From: Paenibacillus qinlingensis
GTDB lineage: Bacteria > Bacillota > Bacilli > Paenibacillales > NBRC-103111
Reading direction: 5' to 3'
Length of the DNA stretch: 64,000 bases
Assembly (NCBI RefSeq): GCF_013204845.1
Contig: NZ_JABMKY010000001.1
Coordinates: 372,001 to 436,000, forward strand
Part shown: positions 29,247 to 37,981 of the stretch, piece after piece
Position numbering within the stretch: the stretch's first letter is position 1
Layout: each line of letters starts with the position of its first letter
Program-made: the position numbers and the translations under genes
Notes under the pieces: model-generated
The model's database searches: none
Told to the model about the DNA's origin: nothing
Seen by the model: only the letters and a program-made list of their open reading frames with translations

Positions 29247-29933
29247 CTACCCCTCTTTACCTACCAAAACTGTACCTAAGCGAACCCAGGTTGCACCTTC
29301 TTGAATGGCCACGTCAAAGTCACCTGACATCCCCATAGATAACTCACTCACTTCGTAAGGGAACAACCTTCGTTCATTCAATTGATCTCTTAATTCACGT
29401 AATCCTCGAAAAACAGGTCTCGTTTCTTCGGATTCTAACTCATAAGGAGCCATCGTCATCAATCCGCAAACACGAATATGTGTAAGCTTACTTACTTCCT
29501 CCGCAAATTGGAAAAATTCTTGCGGCGATATGCCATATTTCGTTGCTTCACCGGAAATATTCACTTGCAAGAAACAATTGACTACTATACCCAAACTGGC
29601 AGCTTGCTTGTCCAGCTCTTTCGCAAGCGACATCCGATCCAGCGAGTGAATATACGCGAATTTGCCAATAACATCTTTCACCTTATTCGTCTGCAAATGT
29701 CCTAGAAAATGCCATGTTCCACGCTCATGCAGAGCTTCCCACTTCGGTTTTACATCTTGCCAACGATTTTCTCCAATATGCTGTAGACCCGTGTTCAATA
29801 CTTGTTCTGTCGTTTCTAAAGATACATATTTGGTTACTGCGATGATCTTAATGTCATGTTCTTGACGGCCTGACTCCCGACATACAGTTGCTATTCGAGC
29901 TTCAACCTCTTGTTTGCGTTCCAATACGCTCAT
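29247..29933 (-). CDS. ylmE: YggS/YlmE family PLP-homeostasis protein
   Basis: About 228 residues, an alanine-racemase-like single-barrel PLP-binding protein without known enzyme activity. It helps balance free pyridoxal phosphate in the cell. The PLP Lys is in IIAVTKYVS near residue 37, and HFLGHLQTNKVKDV and GLMTMAPYE are family blocks. The ATG at 29933 has a purine-rich site upstream and gives the normal length. The frame is open to a TTG at 29978 overlapping pgeF, which I reject. It sits between pgeF and sepF as in Bacillus. Confidence 0.94.
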   Translation of the reverse strand: MSVLERKQEVEARIATVCRESGRQEHDIKIIAVTKYVSLETTEQVLNTGLQHIGENRWQDVKPKWEALHERGTWHFLGHLQTNKVKDVIGKFAYIHSLDRMSLAKELDKQAASLGIVVNCFLQVNISGEATKYGISPQEFFQFAEEVSKLTHIRVCGLMTMAPYELESEETRPVFRGLRELRDQLNERRLFPYEVSELSMGMSGDFDVAIQEGATWVRLGTVLVGKEG

Positions 29934-29978
29934 TCTCTCTACACCTCTATTCACACACATTGCCAGTTCCAGTTCCAA

Positions 29979-30836
29979 TCAACGAAGACCGATCCAAGCG
30001 ATCATTCTTCCTGTGGCCCCCCCTTCCTTTCGATGCGAAAAGAAGAGATCAGTTCGGCAACTCGTACATAACTGTGTTACTTCGATATGGGACGACAAAA
30101 TTCCTGCTTGCTCGATCAATTTCTGATTTAATAATTGCAAATTCAACATATACTTCTGATTACCTTTATCAGTCAGAATAGCTGCTTGTTCCTCAAGTGA
30201 TATTTCCGTCTCCTCAAATACCATCCTAACACGCGATGCTACCGTCTGATCAACTTCATAGCAACAGACGCCGATTGAGGGACCAATGACTGCTCGGATA
30301 TCAGAAGGCTGACTACCAAAAGTATGTGTCATTAAGGATATTGTAGCCATGGAAATGTTTAACACCGTCCCTTTCCAACCTGCATGAGCAAGACCCACCA
30401 CACGCTGAATGGGATCATAAAAATACAACGGTACACAATCCGCAAATTGCGCACAGAGTACAATGCCTTTCTCCTTGGTTATAAATCCATCCTTCGCTTG
30501 GAGAGCTGTTTCTCTGCTATCACGCCCCATGCCTTGCTCGTTCAGACTGACGATAGCGATGTCTTTCCCATGGACCTGCTCCGCATATGTAAAAGATGTA
30601 AATGACTGCCCTACAGCGTCAGCAACACGCTCTCGATTACGCACGACATCCTCCTGGTTATCATTCACATGCAAACCGAGATTAAGTGTTGAGAATGGCG
30701 CCTGACTTACTCCACCTAAACGAGAGCTAAAACCAGCAGTAATCTCAGGAAATAATGACATCCACGAAGCTATAGGTAATAGGACCGGTTGGTCCTCTTT
30801 TGAATGTAGTGATGATTGTAAGTCAAATGGTTCCAA
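29979..30836 (-). CDS. pgeF: PgeF/YfiH (YlmD) family polyphenol oxidoreductase / purine nucleoside phosphorylase
   Basis: A 285-residue member of the DUF152/YfiH family, tied to purine nucleoside phosphorolysis or deamination and to peptidoglycan editing (removal of a wrong L-Ser in muropeptide precursors in E. coli). Metal-binding residues lie in GLAHAGWKGT and in the Cys of QFADCVPLYF. The last block, CTSCRTDLFFSHR, is also typical. The TTG at 30836 has GGAGGG nine bases upstream. It opens the ylm gene run after ylmC and its terminator. Confidence 0.92.
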   Translation of the reverse strand: MEPFDLQSSLHSKEDQPVLLPIASWMSLFPEITAGFSSRLGGVSQAPFSTLNLGLHVNDNQEDVVRNRERVADAVGQSFTSFTYAEQVHGKDIAIVSLNEQGMGRDSRETALQAKDGFITKEKGIVLCAQFADCVPLYFYDPIQRVVGLAHAGWKGTVLNISMATISLMTHTFGSQPSDIRAVIGPSIGVCCYEVDQTVASRVRMVFEETEISLEEQAAILTDKGNQKYMLNLQLLNQKLIEQAGILSSHIEVTQLCTSCRTDLFFSHRKEGGATGRMIAWIGLR

Positions 30837-30880
30837 TGCAAATCCCTCCAGCCCAATTCATATATCACTACTTTAGCACA

Positions 30881-30944
30881 AAATAAAAAGACACACGATG
30901 TCTGCTCAGCTGTTTATTCTGCTGATACAGCGTTCTCGTGTGTC
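30881..30944 (-). terminator. Terminator after ylmC
   Basis: On the minus strand GACACACGA pairs with TCGTGTGTC across an interior arm, followed by TTTTTATTTT. Confidence 0.8.
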
Positions 30945-30949
30945 CAACG

Positions 30950-31249
30950 TCAATTTTTAAACTGACGATTAAACTCATATACCACTTCGGTGTCGTCCGT
31001 TTGTCGATATGGCCTTACATCTTCTAGCTTCACGAGCACAACGTCAGCACCAATTTTCACGATATGCTTCCAAGGAATGATCACATCGGTACCCGTTCCA
31101 AACAGTCCAAAAAATCGACTCTGATTCGGAACAACAATGGATTCGATTCGTCCTTGGCGCAGGTCAAGCTCCAAATCACTGATTTGTCCAAGCTTTTTGC
31201 CGTCCACAATATTAATTACGTCCTTTGTCTGGAAATCAGATATTTTCAT
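30950..31249 (-). CDS. ylmC: YlmC/YmxH family PRC-barrel protein (sporulation-associated)
   Basis: About 99 residues forming a single PRC-barrel domain (MKISDFQTKDVINIVDGKKL and LELDLRQGRIESIVV). YlmC/YmxH proteins are small and conserved in spore formers; a defined function is lacking. I choose the ATG at 31249, which starts at the usual MKISD; an ATG at 31273 has no ribosome site. It follows sigG and its terminator and is itself followed by a terminator, so it may be a single-gene unit. It carries a short C-terminal extension (TDDTEVVYEFNRQFKN). Confidence 0.88.
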   Translation of the reverse strand: MKISDFQTKDVINIVDGKKLGQISDLELDLRQGRIESIVVPNQSRFFGLFGTGTDVIIPWKHIVKIGADVVLVKLEDVRPYRQTDDTEVVYEFNRQFKN

Positions 31250-31334
31250 GAGGCCTATCACCACATATCTCATTAGAATTTGTACTGATTTTTTATTAGT
31301 ATATGTGTCTTATGGGCAAAATGTCCTGTCAAAC

Positions 31335-31380
31335 AAAAAAAGACCTTCACGGCTTGTCTACCAAAGCCGTTCCAGTCTTT
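31335..31380 (-). terminator. Terminator after sigG
   Basis: On the minus strand AAAGACTGGAACGGCTT pairs with AAGCCGTGAAGGTCTTT and runs into a T tract. Confidence 0.9.
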
Positions 31381-31391
31381 GTTAATTGCAC

Positions 31392-32174
31392 TTAGGATTT
31401 CACATGTTTCTGCATCTGACAAATAGCCGATTTCTCTAACCTTGAAACTTGTGCTTGAGAGATACCAATCTCATCCGCTACTTCCATCTGGGTCTTCCCT
31501 TCAAAGAAGCGCATAGATAGGATCATCTTCTCTCTAGCATTCAACTTATGCATCGCTTCGCGCAATGCGATACCTTCGATCCATGACATGTCTTTGTTGC
31601 GCTCATCGCTTATTTGATCCATCACATAGATGGGATCGCCTCCATCATGATAAATGGGCTCAAATAAGGAAACGGGATCTTGAATAGCATCAAGCGCGAA
31701 AACAACATCTTCTTTCGGTACATTCAAGGCTTCAGAAATTTCATAAATAGATGGCTCGCGTGAGTTTTGATTCGTTAGACTGTCTCTAACTTGTAATGCT
31801 TTGTAAGCAATATCTCTCAAGGAACGAGAAACGCGAATCGGGTTATTATCTCGTAAGTAGCGGCGTATCTCACCTATAATCATCGGTACGGCATAGGTCG
31901 AGAATTTGACATTTTGACTTAAATCAAAGTTATCAATGGCTTTCATCAAACCAATACAGCCAACTTGGAAGAGATCGTCCACATACTCTCCACGATTGTT
32001 GAACCGCTGAATCACACTCAGTACCAACCTTAAATTGCCATTGACCAATTTCTCTCTTGCAGTTCGTTCCTGTTTTGTTTGCAGGTCAGTGAACAACTCA
32101 CGCATCTCTGCATTGGTCAGCACAGGCAGTTTGGCGGTGTCAACTCCACATATCTCAACTTTATTTCGGGTCAC
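31392..32174 (-). CDS. sigG: RNA polymerase sigma-G factor (late forespore)
   Basis: Directs late forespore transcription. The 260-residue protein reads almost like B. subtilis SigG: N-terminus NKVEICGVDT, region 2 GNLRLVLSVIQRFNNRGEYV, and PVSLFEPIYHDGGDPIYVMD in region 3. Region 4 ends in ISQAQVSRLEKSA. The GTG start at 32174 has GGGAGGT seven bases upstream. It stands 160 bp after sigE, with a SigF/SigG-like promoter between them, matching the known dual control of this gene. Confidence 0.98.
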   Translation of the reverse strand: MTRNKVEICGVDTAKLPVLTNAEMRELFTDLQTKQERTAREKLVNGNLRLVLSVIQRFNNRGEYVDDLFQVGCIGLMKAIDNFDLSQNVKFSTYAVPMIIGEIRRYLRDNNPIRVSRSLRDIAYKALQVRDSLTNQNSREPSIYEISEALNVPKEDVVFALDAIQDPVSLFEPIYHDGGDPIYVMDQISDERNKDMSWIEGIALREAMHKLNAREKMILSMRFFEGKTQMEVADEIGISQAQVSRLEKSAICQMQKHVKS

Positions 32175-32206
32175 CGTGATTACCTCCCAAGGAGAAACAT
32201 TACTGT

Positions 32207-32236
32207 TAATTATCCCCGTGAGCGGTCGATTTATTC
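32207..32236 (-). promoter_or_regulatory. Candidate SigF/SigG promoter of sigG
   Basis: On the minus strand GAATA (32232-32236) is followed after 14 bp by GGGGATAATTA (32207-32217). The second part matches the SigF -10 pattern GGNNANANT; the first fits GNATA. The start would be near 32200, about 26 nt before sigG. The match is suggestive only. Confidence 0.5.
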
Positions 32237-32334
32237 CTGCCTCATCCCTAGCTCAGCCACTTGACAAAAGGGTACTGACTCGCTCCCTCCCGTGACACCT
32301 GAACAATTTCGACATTTACTGCCAAAAAAAAATT

Positions 32335-33057
32335 TTAGACCATCTTGTTAAACTCTTTGCGAAGCCGCTTAATAATACGTTTTTCTAATCTGGAGATATA
32401 AGATTGCGAAATACCCAACAGATCTGCAACGTCTTTCTGCGTCTTTTCCTCCCCATCCTGCAACCCGAACCTCAGTTCCATGATAATACGTTCACGTTCA
32501 CTGAGCTTATCAAGTGCCTTATGAAGAAGCTTCCGATCAACTTGTTCTTCGATGTTCCGGTAAATGGTATCATTCTCTGTGCCAAGCACATCAGACAAAA
32601 GAAGTTCATTACCATCCCAATCAATATTCAACGGCTCATCAAACGATACTTCTGTTCGAATTTTACTGTTTCTGCGCAAATACATGAGTATTTCATTCTC
32701 AATACAACGTGAAGCGTAAGTTGCTAGTTTAATCTTCTTCTCGGGATCAAATGTATTTACGGCTTTGATGAGACCAATCGCTCCAATCGAAACCAAATCC
32801 TCGATGTTAATACCCGTATTCTCAAATTTTCTCGCTATATAGACAACCAATCTCAGGTTGCGTTCAATCAGCATAGCTCGAATAGCTGCATCCCCAGATG
32901 GTAATTTTTCCAATAAGTATTCTTCTTCTTCACGCGTAAGCGGCGGTGGCAATGCTTCACTACCACCTATGTAATAGATTTCCTCACCTTTGAGTCCCAG
33001 CATCATCAAAATGCGATAATACGTTAGTTGAACAAGCAGTTTCCACTTCAAGAACAT
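32335..33057 (-). CDS. sigE: RNA polymerase sigma-E factor precursor (early mother cell)
   Basis: Made as inactive pro-SigE and cleaved by SpoIIGA after signalling from the forespore. The N-terminal pro-sequence is visible ([20 protein letters not shown], membrane-associated) and is followed by the processing region [20 protein letters not shown]. Region 2 has [16 protein letters not shown] and region 4 ends [13 protein letters not shown]. At 240 residues it is the normal length. It lies 147 bp after spoIIGA. The leader between them holds two copies of the hairpin repeat and an AGGAGG ribosome site. Confidence 0.98.
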   Translation of the reverse strand: MFLKWKLLVQLTYYRILMMLGLKGEEIYYIGGSEALPPPLTREEEEYLLEKLPSGDAAIRAMLIERNLRLVVYIARKFENTGINIEDLVSIGAIGLIKAVNTFDPEKKIKLATYASRCIENEILMYLRRNSKIRTEVSFDEPLNIDWDGNELLLSDVLGTENDTIYRNIEEQVDRKLLHKALDKLSERERIIMELRFGLQDGEEKTQKDVADLLGISQSYISRLEKRIIKRLRKEFNKMV

Positions 33058-33065
33058 GTTAGTTT

Positions 33066-33143
33066 CCTCCTAAGAGTTTTGCCATAGCAAAACTTTCATC
33101 GTAAGCTAAGCTGCGTTTTCCAATGGAAAACTGACTTTGTAAG
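33066..33143 (-). repeat. Double leader hairpin repeat at the sigE ribosome site
   Basis: Two related units in tandem on the minus strand. The outer is CTTACAAAGTCA plus GTTTTCC/GGAAAAC (33115-33131). The inner is TTACGATGAA plus GTTTTGC/GCAAAAC (33076-33093), next to TTAGGAGG. The same unit precedes divIVA and rsmH. Confidence 0.65.
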
Positions 33144-33204
33144 AATGAACTGTCTACTGCGTTGAACCTCTCCTGAATCTGGTCTATCTACTCATCTCGA
33201 AACA

Positions 33205-34128
33205 TTAAACAGCTTGAATCAATGCAGGATGGATAATAGCTTGGTAGGAGCCATCGCTGCATAATTTTCCTCCGTCTAGCCCTATAAGCACCTTCGTTGC
33301 CTCCAATTGCGATTCATTATGAATAATCACCACCTTATCGGGTTTAATAGCCAGCATGAATTGCGTATTTCGGTTGACCCCACGGTAAGGTACGAGTCGC
33401 AAACGGTCCTGCCAAATGAACTCTTCCACCCCTATGCCGCTGATGATTTGATCCACATCTGAAGAACGTATTCTTTGCAGCCATTGCTCAGGCAGGACAT
33501 CTCCCCATTCCGATACTTCCATAACCATTACTGGTGTGCGCGTCAATGGATCATACAGTTGGTTACCTGTATCAATTAAGCCTTTGCAGGTAGCGCTGAA
33601 ATCCCCAACATGAATCGTAACCTCTGCCAAATAGGTTGTCATAACCTCACGCTGTTTACTGCTTTGAAACACCGTTCTAAACCACCAGATGAGCGGAAGC
33701 AACAGAAGGACCACAAACAAGATGCTACCAATTTGGAATTGGAATACAGCGACACCGGATTGGGTAAATACAATTCCCTTCATCACATCAGAGGAAGAGG
33801 CAAGCACATAATGAATGCCGAACATCCCGCCAGCAACAGCGAAATTGATGAGTAAAAAAGTTCCCATATTTCGTATTAAATTTTGTAGGGAACCGTAACC
33901 AAAAGCGGTCATAATCATACCTGTACAGAACATACATTTCACAGAAAATGTAAAAAGCAAGGTTGGAACTGGTAAAAACATCATAACGACATACGAAGCC
34001 CCTAATGCTGCAGAAAGTGCAATTCTCCACCATGTGAACGCTATTTTCCGCGTTTTTGCAGTGACCAATAGTAAGGCTGCATCCACCAGAAAGTTCAACA
34101 GGAAAATGAGATCCGCATAGACGACCAT
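33205..34128 (-). CDS. spoIIGA: Sigma-E processing protease SpoIIGA
   Basis: Membrane-embedded aspartic protease that activates pro-SigE in the mother cell. The N-terminal half (about residues 1-155) has five hydrophobic segments. The cytoplasmic half contains the protease motif GLIDTGNQLYDPL with the catalytic Asp. About 307 residues, the usual size. The ATG at 34128 has GGAGGTG upstream; the open frame runs further without a site. It is followed by its substrate gene sigE and preceded by a spoIIG-type promoter. Confidence 0.95.
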   Translation of the reverse strand: MVVYADLIFLLNFLVDAALLLVTAKTRKIAFTWWRIALSAALGASYVVMMFLPVPTLLFTFSVKCMFCTGMIMTAFGYGSLQNLIRNMGTFLLINFAVAGGMFGIHYVLASSSDVMKGIVFTQSGVAVFQFQIGSILFVVLLLLPLIWWFRTVFQSSKQREVMTTYLAEVTIHVGDFSATCKGLIDTGNQLYDPLTRTPVMVMEVSEWGDVLPEQWLQRIRSSDVDQIISGIGVEEFIWQDRLRLVPYRGVNRNTQFMLAIKPDKVVIIHNESQLEATKVLIGLDGGKLCSDGSYQAIIHPALIQAV

Positions 34129-34195
34129 GCCATGCCTCACCTCCAAGAAGGGCACTATCTAGCAATTTCGTGACGAAACTTTAAGGTTCTAAATC

Positions 34196-34228
34196 AGTAT
34201 ATTGGATTCCAAGTTCAAAGTCTGTCTA
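34196..34228 (-). promoter_or_regulatory. Candidate spoIIG-type promoter with 21-bp spacer
   Basis: On the minus strand TAGACA (34223-34228) and TATACT (34196-34201) lie 21 bp apart. The B. subtilis spoIIG promoter also has near-consensus boxes with overlong spacing and needs Spo0A~P. A partial 0A-box-like TTTGTCAGT lies upstream at about 34255-34263. The start would be near 34190, about 60 nt before spoIIGA. Confidence 0.55.
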
Positions 34229-34303
34229 ATCATGCTAGTAGGAAGCTACTTTTTTTGTCAGTTAACGCGGTCCTGTCCACAGGGAAAAAGCTTATAGAAC
34301 AAC

Positions 34304-34340
34304 AAAAAACCGAAGCTTCTACGTTAAGTAGGGCTTCGGT
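34304..34340 (-). terminator. Terminator after ftsZ
   Basis: On the minus strand ACCGAAGC pairs with GCTTCGGT and is followed by TTTTT. It separates the ftsAZ transcript from spoIIGA. Confidence 0.9.
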
Positions 34341-34361
34341 CTCTAGACAATTATTATGTAA

Positions 34362-35486
34362 TTATTTGTCAGTATTGCGTCCGCGATTTCGTAAGAAAGT
34401 CGGAATATCTAATTGATCATTAGAAGGCTGTGCGCCAAATGGTTTAAGATTATTTAAGCGGTTGTCAGGTGCAGCCGTCTCTGGTTGTCCTGGTGAAACT
34501 GGACGTTTGATAGACTGATGAATCGGAGCCGCTTTATGTTCGAAACCAGTTGCAATAACCGTAACTAAGATCTCATCTTTTAACTTCTCATCAATAACAG
34601 CACCGAAAATCATATTTACCTCAATGTCAGAAGCAGATGCCACGATATCAGCGGCTTCATTCACTTCGTACAAGCTAAGGTTCATACCCCCTGTGATATT
34701 CATCAAAACACCACGTGCGCCTTCGATTGATGTTTCCAACAAAGGACTCGAGATCGCTTTTTTCGCCGCTTCTGCCGCACGATTCTCACCTGTCGCTACT
34801 CCGATCCCCATAAGGGCGGAACCACGTTCAGTCATAATCGTTTTGACATCTGCAAAGTCCAAATTGATAAGTCCTGGTACTGCGATCAAATCTGAGATCC
34901 CTTGAACACCTTGGCGAAGAACATTATCCGCTTCGCGGAATGCTTCAAGCATCGGAGTCTTTTTGTCAACAATCTCGAGTAGACGATCGTTCGGGATAAT
35001 AATAAGTGTATCTACTTTCTCTTTCAAAGCAGCAATCCCTTGCTCAGCTTGTAAAGAACGCTTACGTCCTTCGAAAGTAAACGGTCGCGTTACTACGCCA
35101 ACTGTAAGTGCGCCTACTTCTTTTGCGATTTCCGCAATGACTGGAGCAGCTCCTGTACCTGTACCGCCGCCCATACCTGCCGTTACGAACACCATATCTG
35201 CGCCGCGAAGCGTATTCAGAATCGTCTCCCTTGACTCTTCTGCTGCTTTCTTCCCGACTTCAGGATTTGCACCTGCACCAAGACCGCGGGTCAATTTATC
35301 GCCAATTTGCAATTTATGAACGGACTTGGCCAAATGAAGCGCCTGTGCATCCGTATTTACGGTAATAAATTCTACACCTTTAACACCGTTTTCAATCATG
35401 CGATTCACTGCATTGCTACCGCCGCCACCAACACCAATGACTTTAATTTGAGCCAATTGGTCTAAATCCATATCAAATTCAAACAT
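34362..35486 (-). CDS. ftsZ: Cell division protein FtsZ
   Basis: Tubulin-like GTPase that forms the Z-ring. The nucleotide-binding glycine loop is [12 protein letters not shown] near residues 102-113. [15 protein letters not shown] at the N-terminus and the T7 loop [11 protein letters not shown] complete the GTPase site. A variable linker leads to the C-terminal peptide [13 protein letters not shown], which binds FtsA and SepF. The ATG at 35486 is 11 nt after GGGGG; an ATG at 35495 is only two bases from it and is less likely. ftsA precedes it by 22-31 bp. Confidence 0.98.
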   Translation of the reverse strand: MFEFDMDLDQLAQIKVIGVGGGGSNAVNRMIENGVKGVEFITVNTDAQALHLAKSVHKLQIGDKLTRGLGAGANPEVGKKAAEESRETILNTLRGADMVFVTAGMGGGTGTGAAPVIAEIAKEVGALTVGVVTRPFTFEGRKRSLQAEQGIAALKEKVDTLIIIPNDRLLEIVDKKTPMLEAFREADNVLRQGVQGISDLIAVPGLINLDFADVKTIMTERGSALMGIGVATGENRAAEAAKKAISSPLLETSIEGARGVLMNITGGMNLSLYEVNEAADIVASASDIEVNMIFGAVIDEKLKDEILVTVIATGFEHKAAPIHQSIKRPVSPGQPETAAPDNRLNNLKPFGAQPSNDQLDIPTFLRNRGRNTDK

Positions 35487-35516
35487 ATGAGCCATATCCC
35501 CCTAACTTAACGTTCA

Positions 35517-36761
35517 CTAAATGAATTCACTGAAGAAATTTTTAACTCGATCAACCCAACCTGGCTTTTGACTATCGGAGGATTTTTTGGTAGTCTTAGC
35601 AACCAGTTTTTTGGTGATGCCCGTATTACGATTCTTCATGTATTTGGAGACGAATTGAATAATACCAACACCACTCGTGTAGGAAGGATCACGTACCCCG
35701 ATGAAATCAGGCACTGCAATACGTACAGATGTAGACAGTTCGGATTGTGCAATCGCCAGAATACCTGGGATACAAACTGTTCCACCCGTTAGTACATAAC
35801 CTCCTGCAAGATTTCCAAATCCCAAACGATGAACTTCTGCACGAATCAATTGGAAAATTTCTTCGACACGAGGCTCAACGATATTTGCAAGATCAACCTG
35901 AGAGAACTCTTTTTCAACATTGCTGCCCATTCTCGTCACTTTAAACACTTGATCAGGTGCGGAATCTTCTACGGATGCACAGCCATATTTCAATTTGATC
36001 TTCTCAGCAATTTCCAGCTGCGTATGTAAGCCAATAGAAATATCATTGCTGATAAATTCTCCGCCAATCTGAATCGTTGACGTTGCAACTAAATTACCCT
36101 CATCGAAGACAGCAATTGTCGTTGCGCCAGCTCCGATATCAACTAGTACGGTCCCAACAGTCTTCTCATCTTTGGAAAGCGCCAAATTACCAGATGCGAG
36201 CGACATTAAAATAAGTCCTGCAACCTTCAATTCGGATTTTTCCACAACACGCATTAAATTATGTATGCCCGTTTTCGCTCCAGTAATAATCGTCGCTTCT
36301 ACTTCCAAACGAACACCGATCATTCCGCGTGGATCATTAATACCTTCTTGTCCATCTACTAAATATTGCTTAGGTACAACTCCAACTATTTCACGTTCGG
36401 GAGGTAATGCGATGACCCTTGCCGCTTGAATAACGCGATCAATATCTTCTTCTCCGATTTCCCGGTCATCATTTGAAACAGCAACTACGCCGTGACTTGA
36501 TTGAAGAGAAATATGATTTCCTGAAATTCCAACGTAAACCTCGGAAATTTGTATACCGACCATTCGTTCAGCATGATCAATAGCACTTCGGATGGAATGT
36601 ACAGTTTGATCAATGTCAACGATTGCGCCTTTACGAATACCCTCTGACTCGGCAGATCCCACTCCTATTATATTAATGGTTCCGTTAACAACTTCCCCAA
36701 TAATAGCTCGAACTTTGGATGTACCGATGTCTAAACTAACAATGATATCATTGTTGCTCAA
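35517..36761 (-). CDS. ftsA: Cell division protein FtsA
   Basis: Actin-like ATPase that tethers FtsZ to the membrane. 414 residues. The phosphate 1 motif is SLDIGTSKVRAIIG, the second VLVDIGAGATTIAVF, and the adenosine motif VLTGGTVCIPG. The last 15 residues (PGWVDRVKNFFSEFI) form the membrane-binding amphipathic helix. The start is a TTG with a strong AGGAGGTG nine bases upstream. A SigH-type promoter lies about 60 bp before it. Confidence 0.97.
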   Translation of the reverse strand: MSNNDIIVSLDIGTSKVRAIIGEVVNGTINIIGVGSAESEGIRKGAIVDIDQTVHSIRSAIDHAERMVGIQISEVYVGISGNHISLQSSHGVVAVSNDDREIGEEDIDRVIQAARVIALPPEREIVGVVPKQYLVDGQEGINDPRGMIGVRLEVEATIITGAKTGIHNLMRVVEKSELKVAGLILMSLASGNLALSKDEKTVGTVLVDIGAGATTIAVFDEGNLVATSTIQIGGEFISNDISIGLHTQLEIAEKIKLKYGCASVEDSAPDQVFKVTRMGSNVEKEFSQVDLANIVEPRVEEIFQLIRAEVHRLGFGNLAGGYVLTGGTVCIPGILAIAQSELSTSVRIAVPDFIGVRDPSYTSGVGIIQFVSKYMKNRNTGITKKLVAKTTKKSSDSQKPGWVDRVKNFFSEFI

Positions 36762-36821
36762 GCCCCTGGCACCTCCTGTAACTTAGGTAAAATTGCAAAA
36801 TCTTCACAAATACTTTTATAC

Positions 36822-36850
36822 GTATTCCACACAACCGCCATATTCCCTCT
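36822..36850 (-). promoter_or_regulatory. Candidate SigH promoter of ftsA-ftsZ
   Basis: On the minus strand AGAGGGAAT (36842-36850), 11 bp and GTGGAATAC (36822-36830) match the Bacillus SigH consensus RNAGGAWWW-N11/12-RNNGAATWW with one mismatch in each half. B. subtilis ftsAZ also has a SigH promoter. The start would be near 36815, about 54 nt before ftsA. Confidence 0.65.
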
Positions 36851-37060
36851 TTTTTCTACATTATTTTTGCATTTAAAAACCAACTTCAATTTCTGTTTTC
36901 AATGTTGTAAAATGCAAACAATTTCGTCTAGTAAATACAAGAAAAAATAGAGTATGCAGATAGAGCCTATTTAACCATAAAACTAATTTTAACATTTTTT
37001 TCAGAGATTGAGTAGTCTCTGCTACGAATTTTTGTGAGTTTCTCCGCACCATAGCGGTTG
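36851..37060. other. AT-rich spacer between ftsQ and ftsA
   Basis: No open frame with a ribosome site is present. In B. subtilis, ylxW, ylxX and sbp occupy this position; none is visible here. Apart from the SigH-type site next to it and a weak AGAGA/TCTCT stem near 37003-37020, I see nothing. Confidence 0.5.
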
Positions 37061-37885
37061 TTATGGCTTTGGTGTTGTTTTTGGCGTAGGTTTAGGGCTG
37101 ATCTTAGGATCTGTTTTGTTATCTGACTTGGCATCCCCGGTTGTTGCAAATGGCGTGTGATATTCAACTTCGAGCATCGTGATGATTCCATTTGAAATAT
37201 GGTCCTCTGCTAGACCAGCAATATACCCCGGCAAATTATCAATTCTATCAGGCAGATAGGAAATGGTAGTATGGACTTCAAATTGTGAGCGTGTGTAAAT
37301 CTTAATCTTGTCAGGATATGATTCCGAAGGATCCGGCTTAATCTCTGAAACATCCGACAATGCACTCTGCGGGATCTCTCCCAGTATTTTACATAGAGCT
37401 GCTTTATTCGGATCTGTTTCCGTCCACCCCGTTAATATTGGCATATCGAGTGGTATAACGCTGCCAGCTGGCAGTTCAATGACATTGCCGTCTGCGAGCA
37501 CAGCTGACTTTTTACCATTAGGATCAATTTGGAAAGCTACTTTAGGAAATTCTTCGACTTGAATGTGAATGACGCCTGGAAATGTCTTCTTTACGGAAGC
37601 GCTCTTGATCATAGGCATCTGAGAAATCCGCTGTCCTATCGTCTTAGAACTCACTGCAAAAAAACGATCACCGACAACGACTTGACTAGCTTGTCCAATT
37701 GCATCCGTGGCTAATAGCACATTCCCCTCAATATCAATCCGACTAATCCGACTAAGGGAAGATTGGAAGAACAATATGACTAGAACAGTTAGGAAGAATA
37801 TGATCAAAAAAGAGAGTAGCTTCCGATTCGTACGCGTACGTGGCTTAGGTACAGGCAACGTTGGTACTTTGTTAGCTTCGGACAA
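37061..37885 (-). CDS. ftsQ: Cell division protein FtsQ/DivIB
   Basis: Bitopic divisome protein that works with FtsL and FtsB/DivIC. About 274 residues: a short basic cytoplasmic tail, one membrane helix (LLSFLIIFFLTVLVILFF, about residues 24-42), a POTRA domain beginning ISRIDIEGNVLLATD, and a beta domain. The C-terminal 35 residues are Lys/Thr/Pro-rich (PKISPKPTPKTTPKP). The TTG at 37885 has AGGTGG eight bases upstream and seems the better start; the frame extends to a GTG at 37897. It follows murA by about 85 bp. Confidence 0.92.
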   Translation of the reverse strand: MSEANKVPTLPVPKPRTRTNRKLLSFLIIFFLTVLVILFFQSSLSRISRIDIEGNVLLATDAIGQASQVVVGDRFFAVSSKTIGQRISQMPMIKSASVKKTFPGVIHIQVEEFPKVAFQIDPNGKKSAVLADGNVIELPAGSVIPLDMPILTGWTETDPNKAALCKILGEIPQSALSDVSEIKPDPSESYPDKIKIYTRSQFEVHTTISYLPDRIDNLPGYIAGLAEDHISNGIITMLEVEYHTPFATTGDAKSDNKTDPKISPKPTPKTTPKP

Positions 37886-37981
37886 GAGGGGCACCACCTA
37901 ATTATATTAATGAAGATTCCAATGAATATCGTGAATCCCCTCCTGCACGCAGAAAGGGATACGCGATAGCCACACAAGATA

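Noticed and set aside
34255..34263. A Spo0A box (TTTGTCAGT) upstream of spoIIGA
   Set aside because: It matches the 0A-box core in only about seven of nine positions, so I mention it with the promoter and do not list it as a feature.
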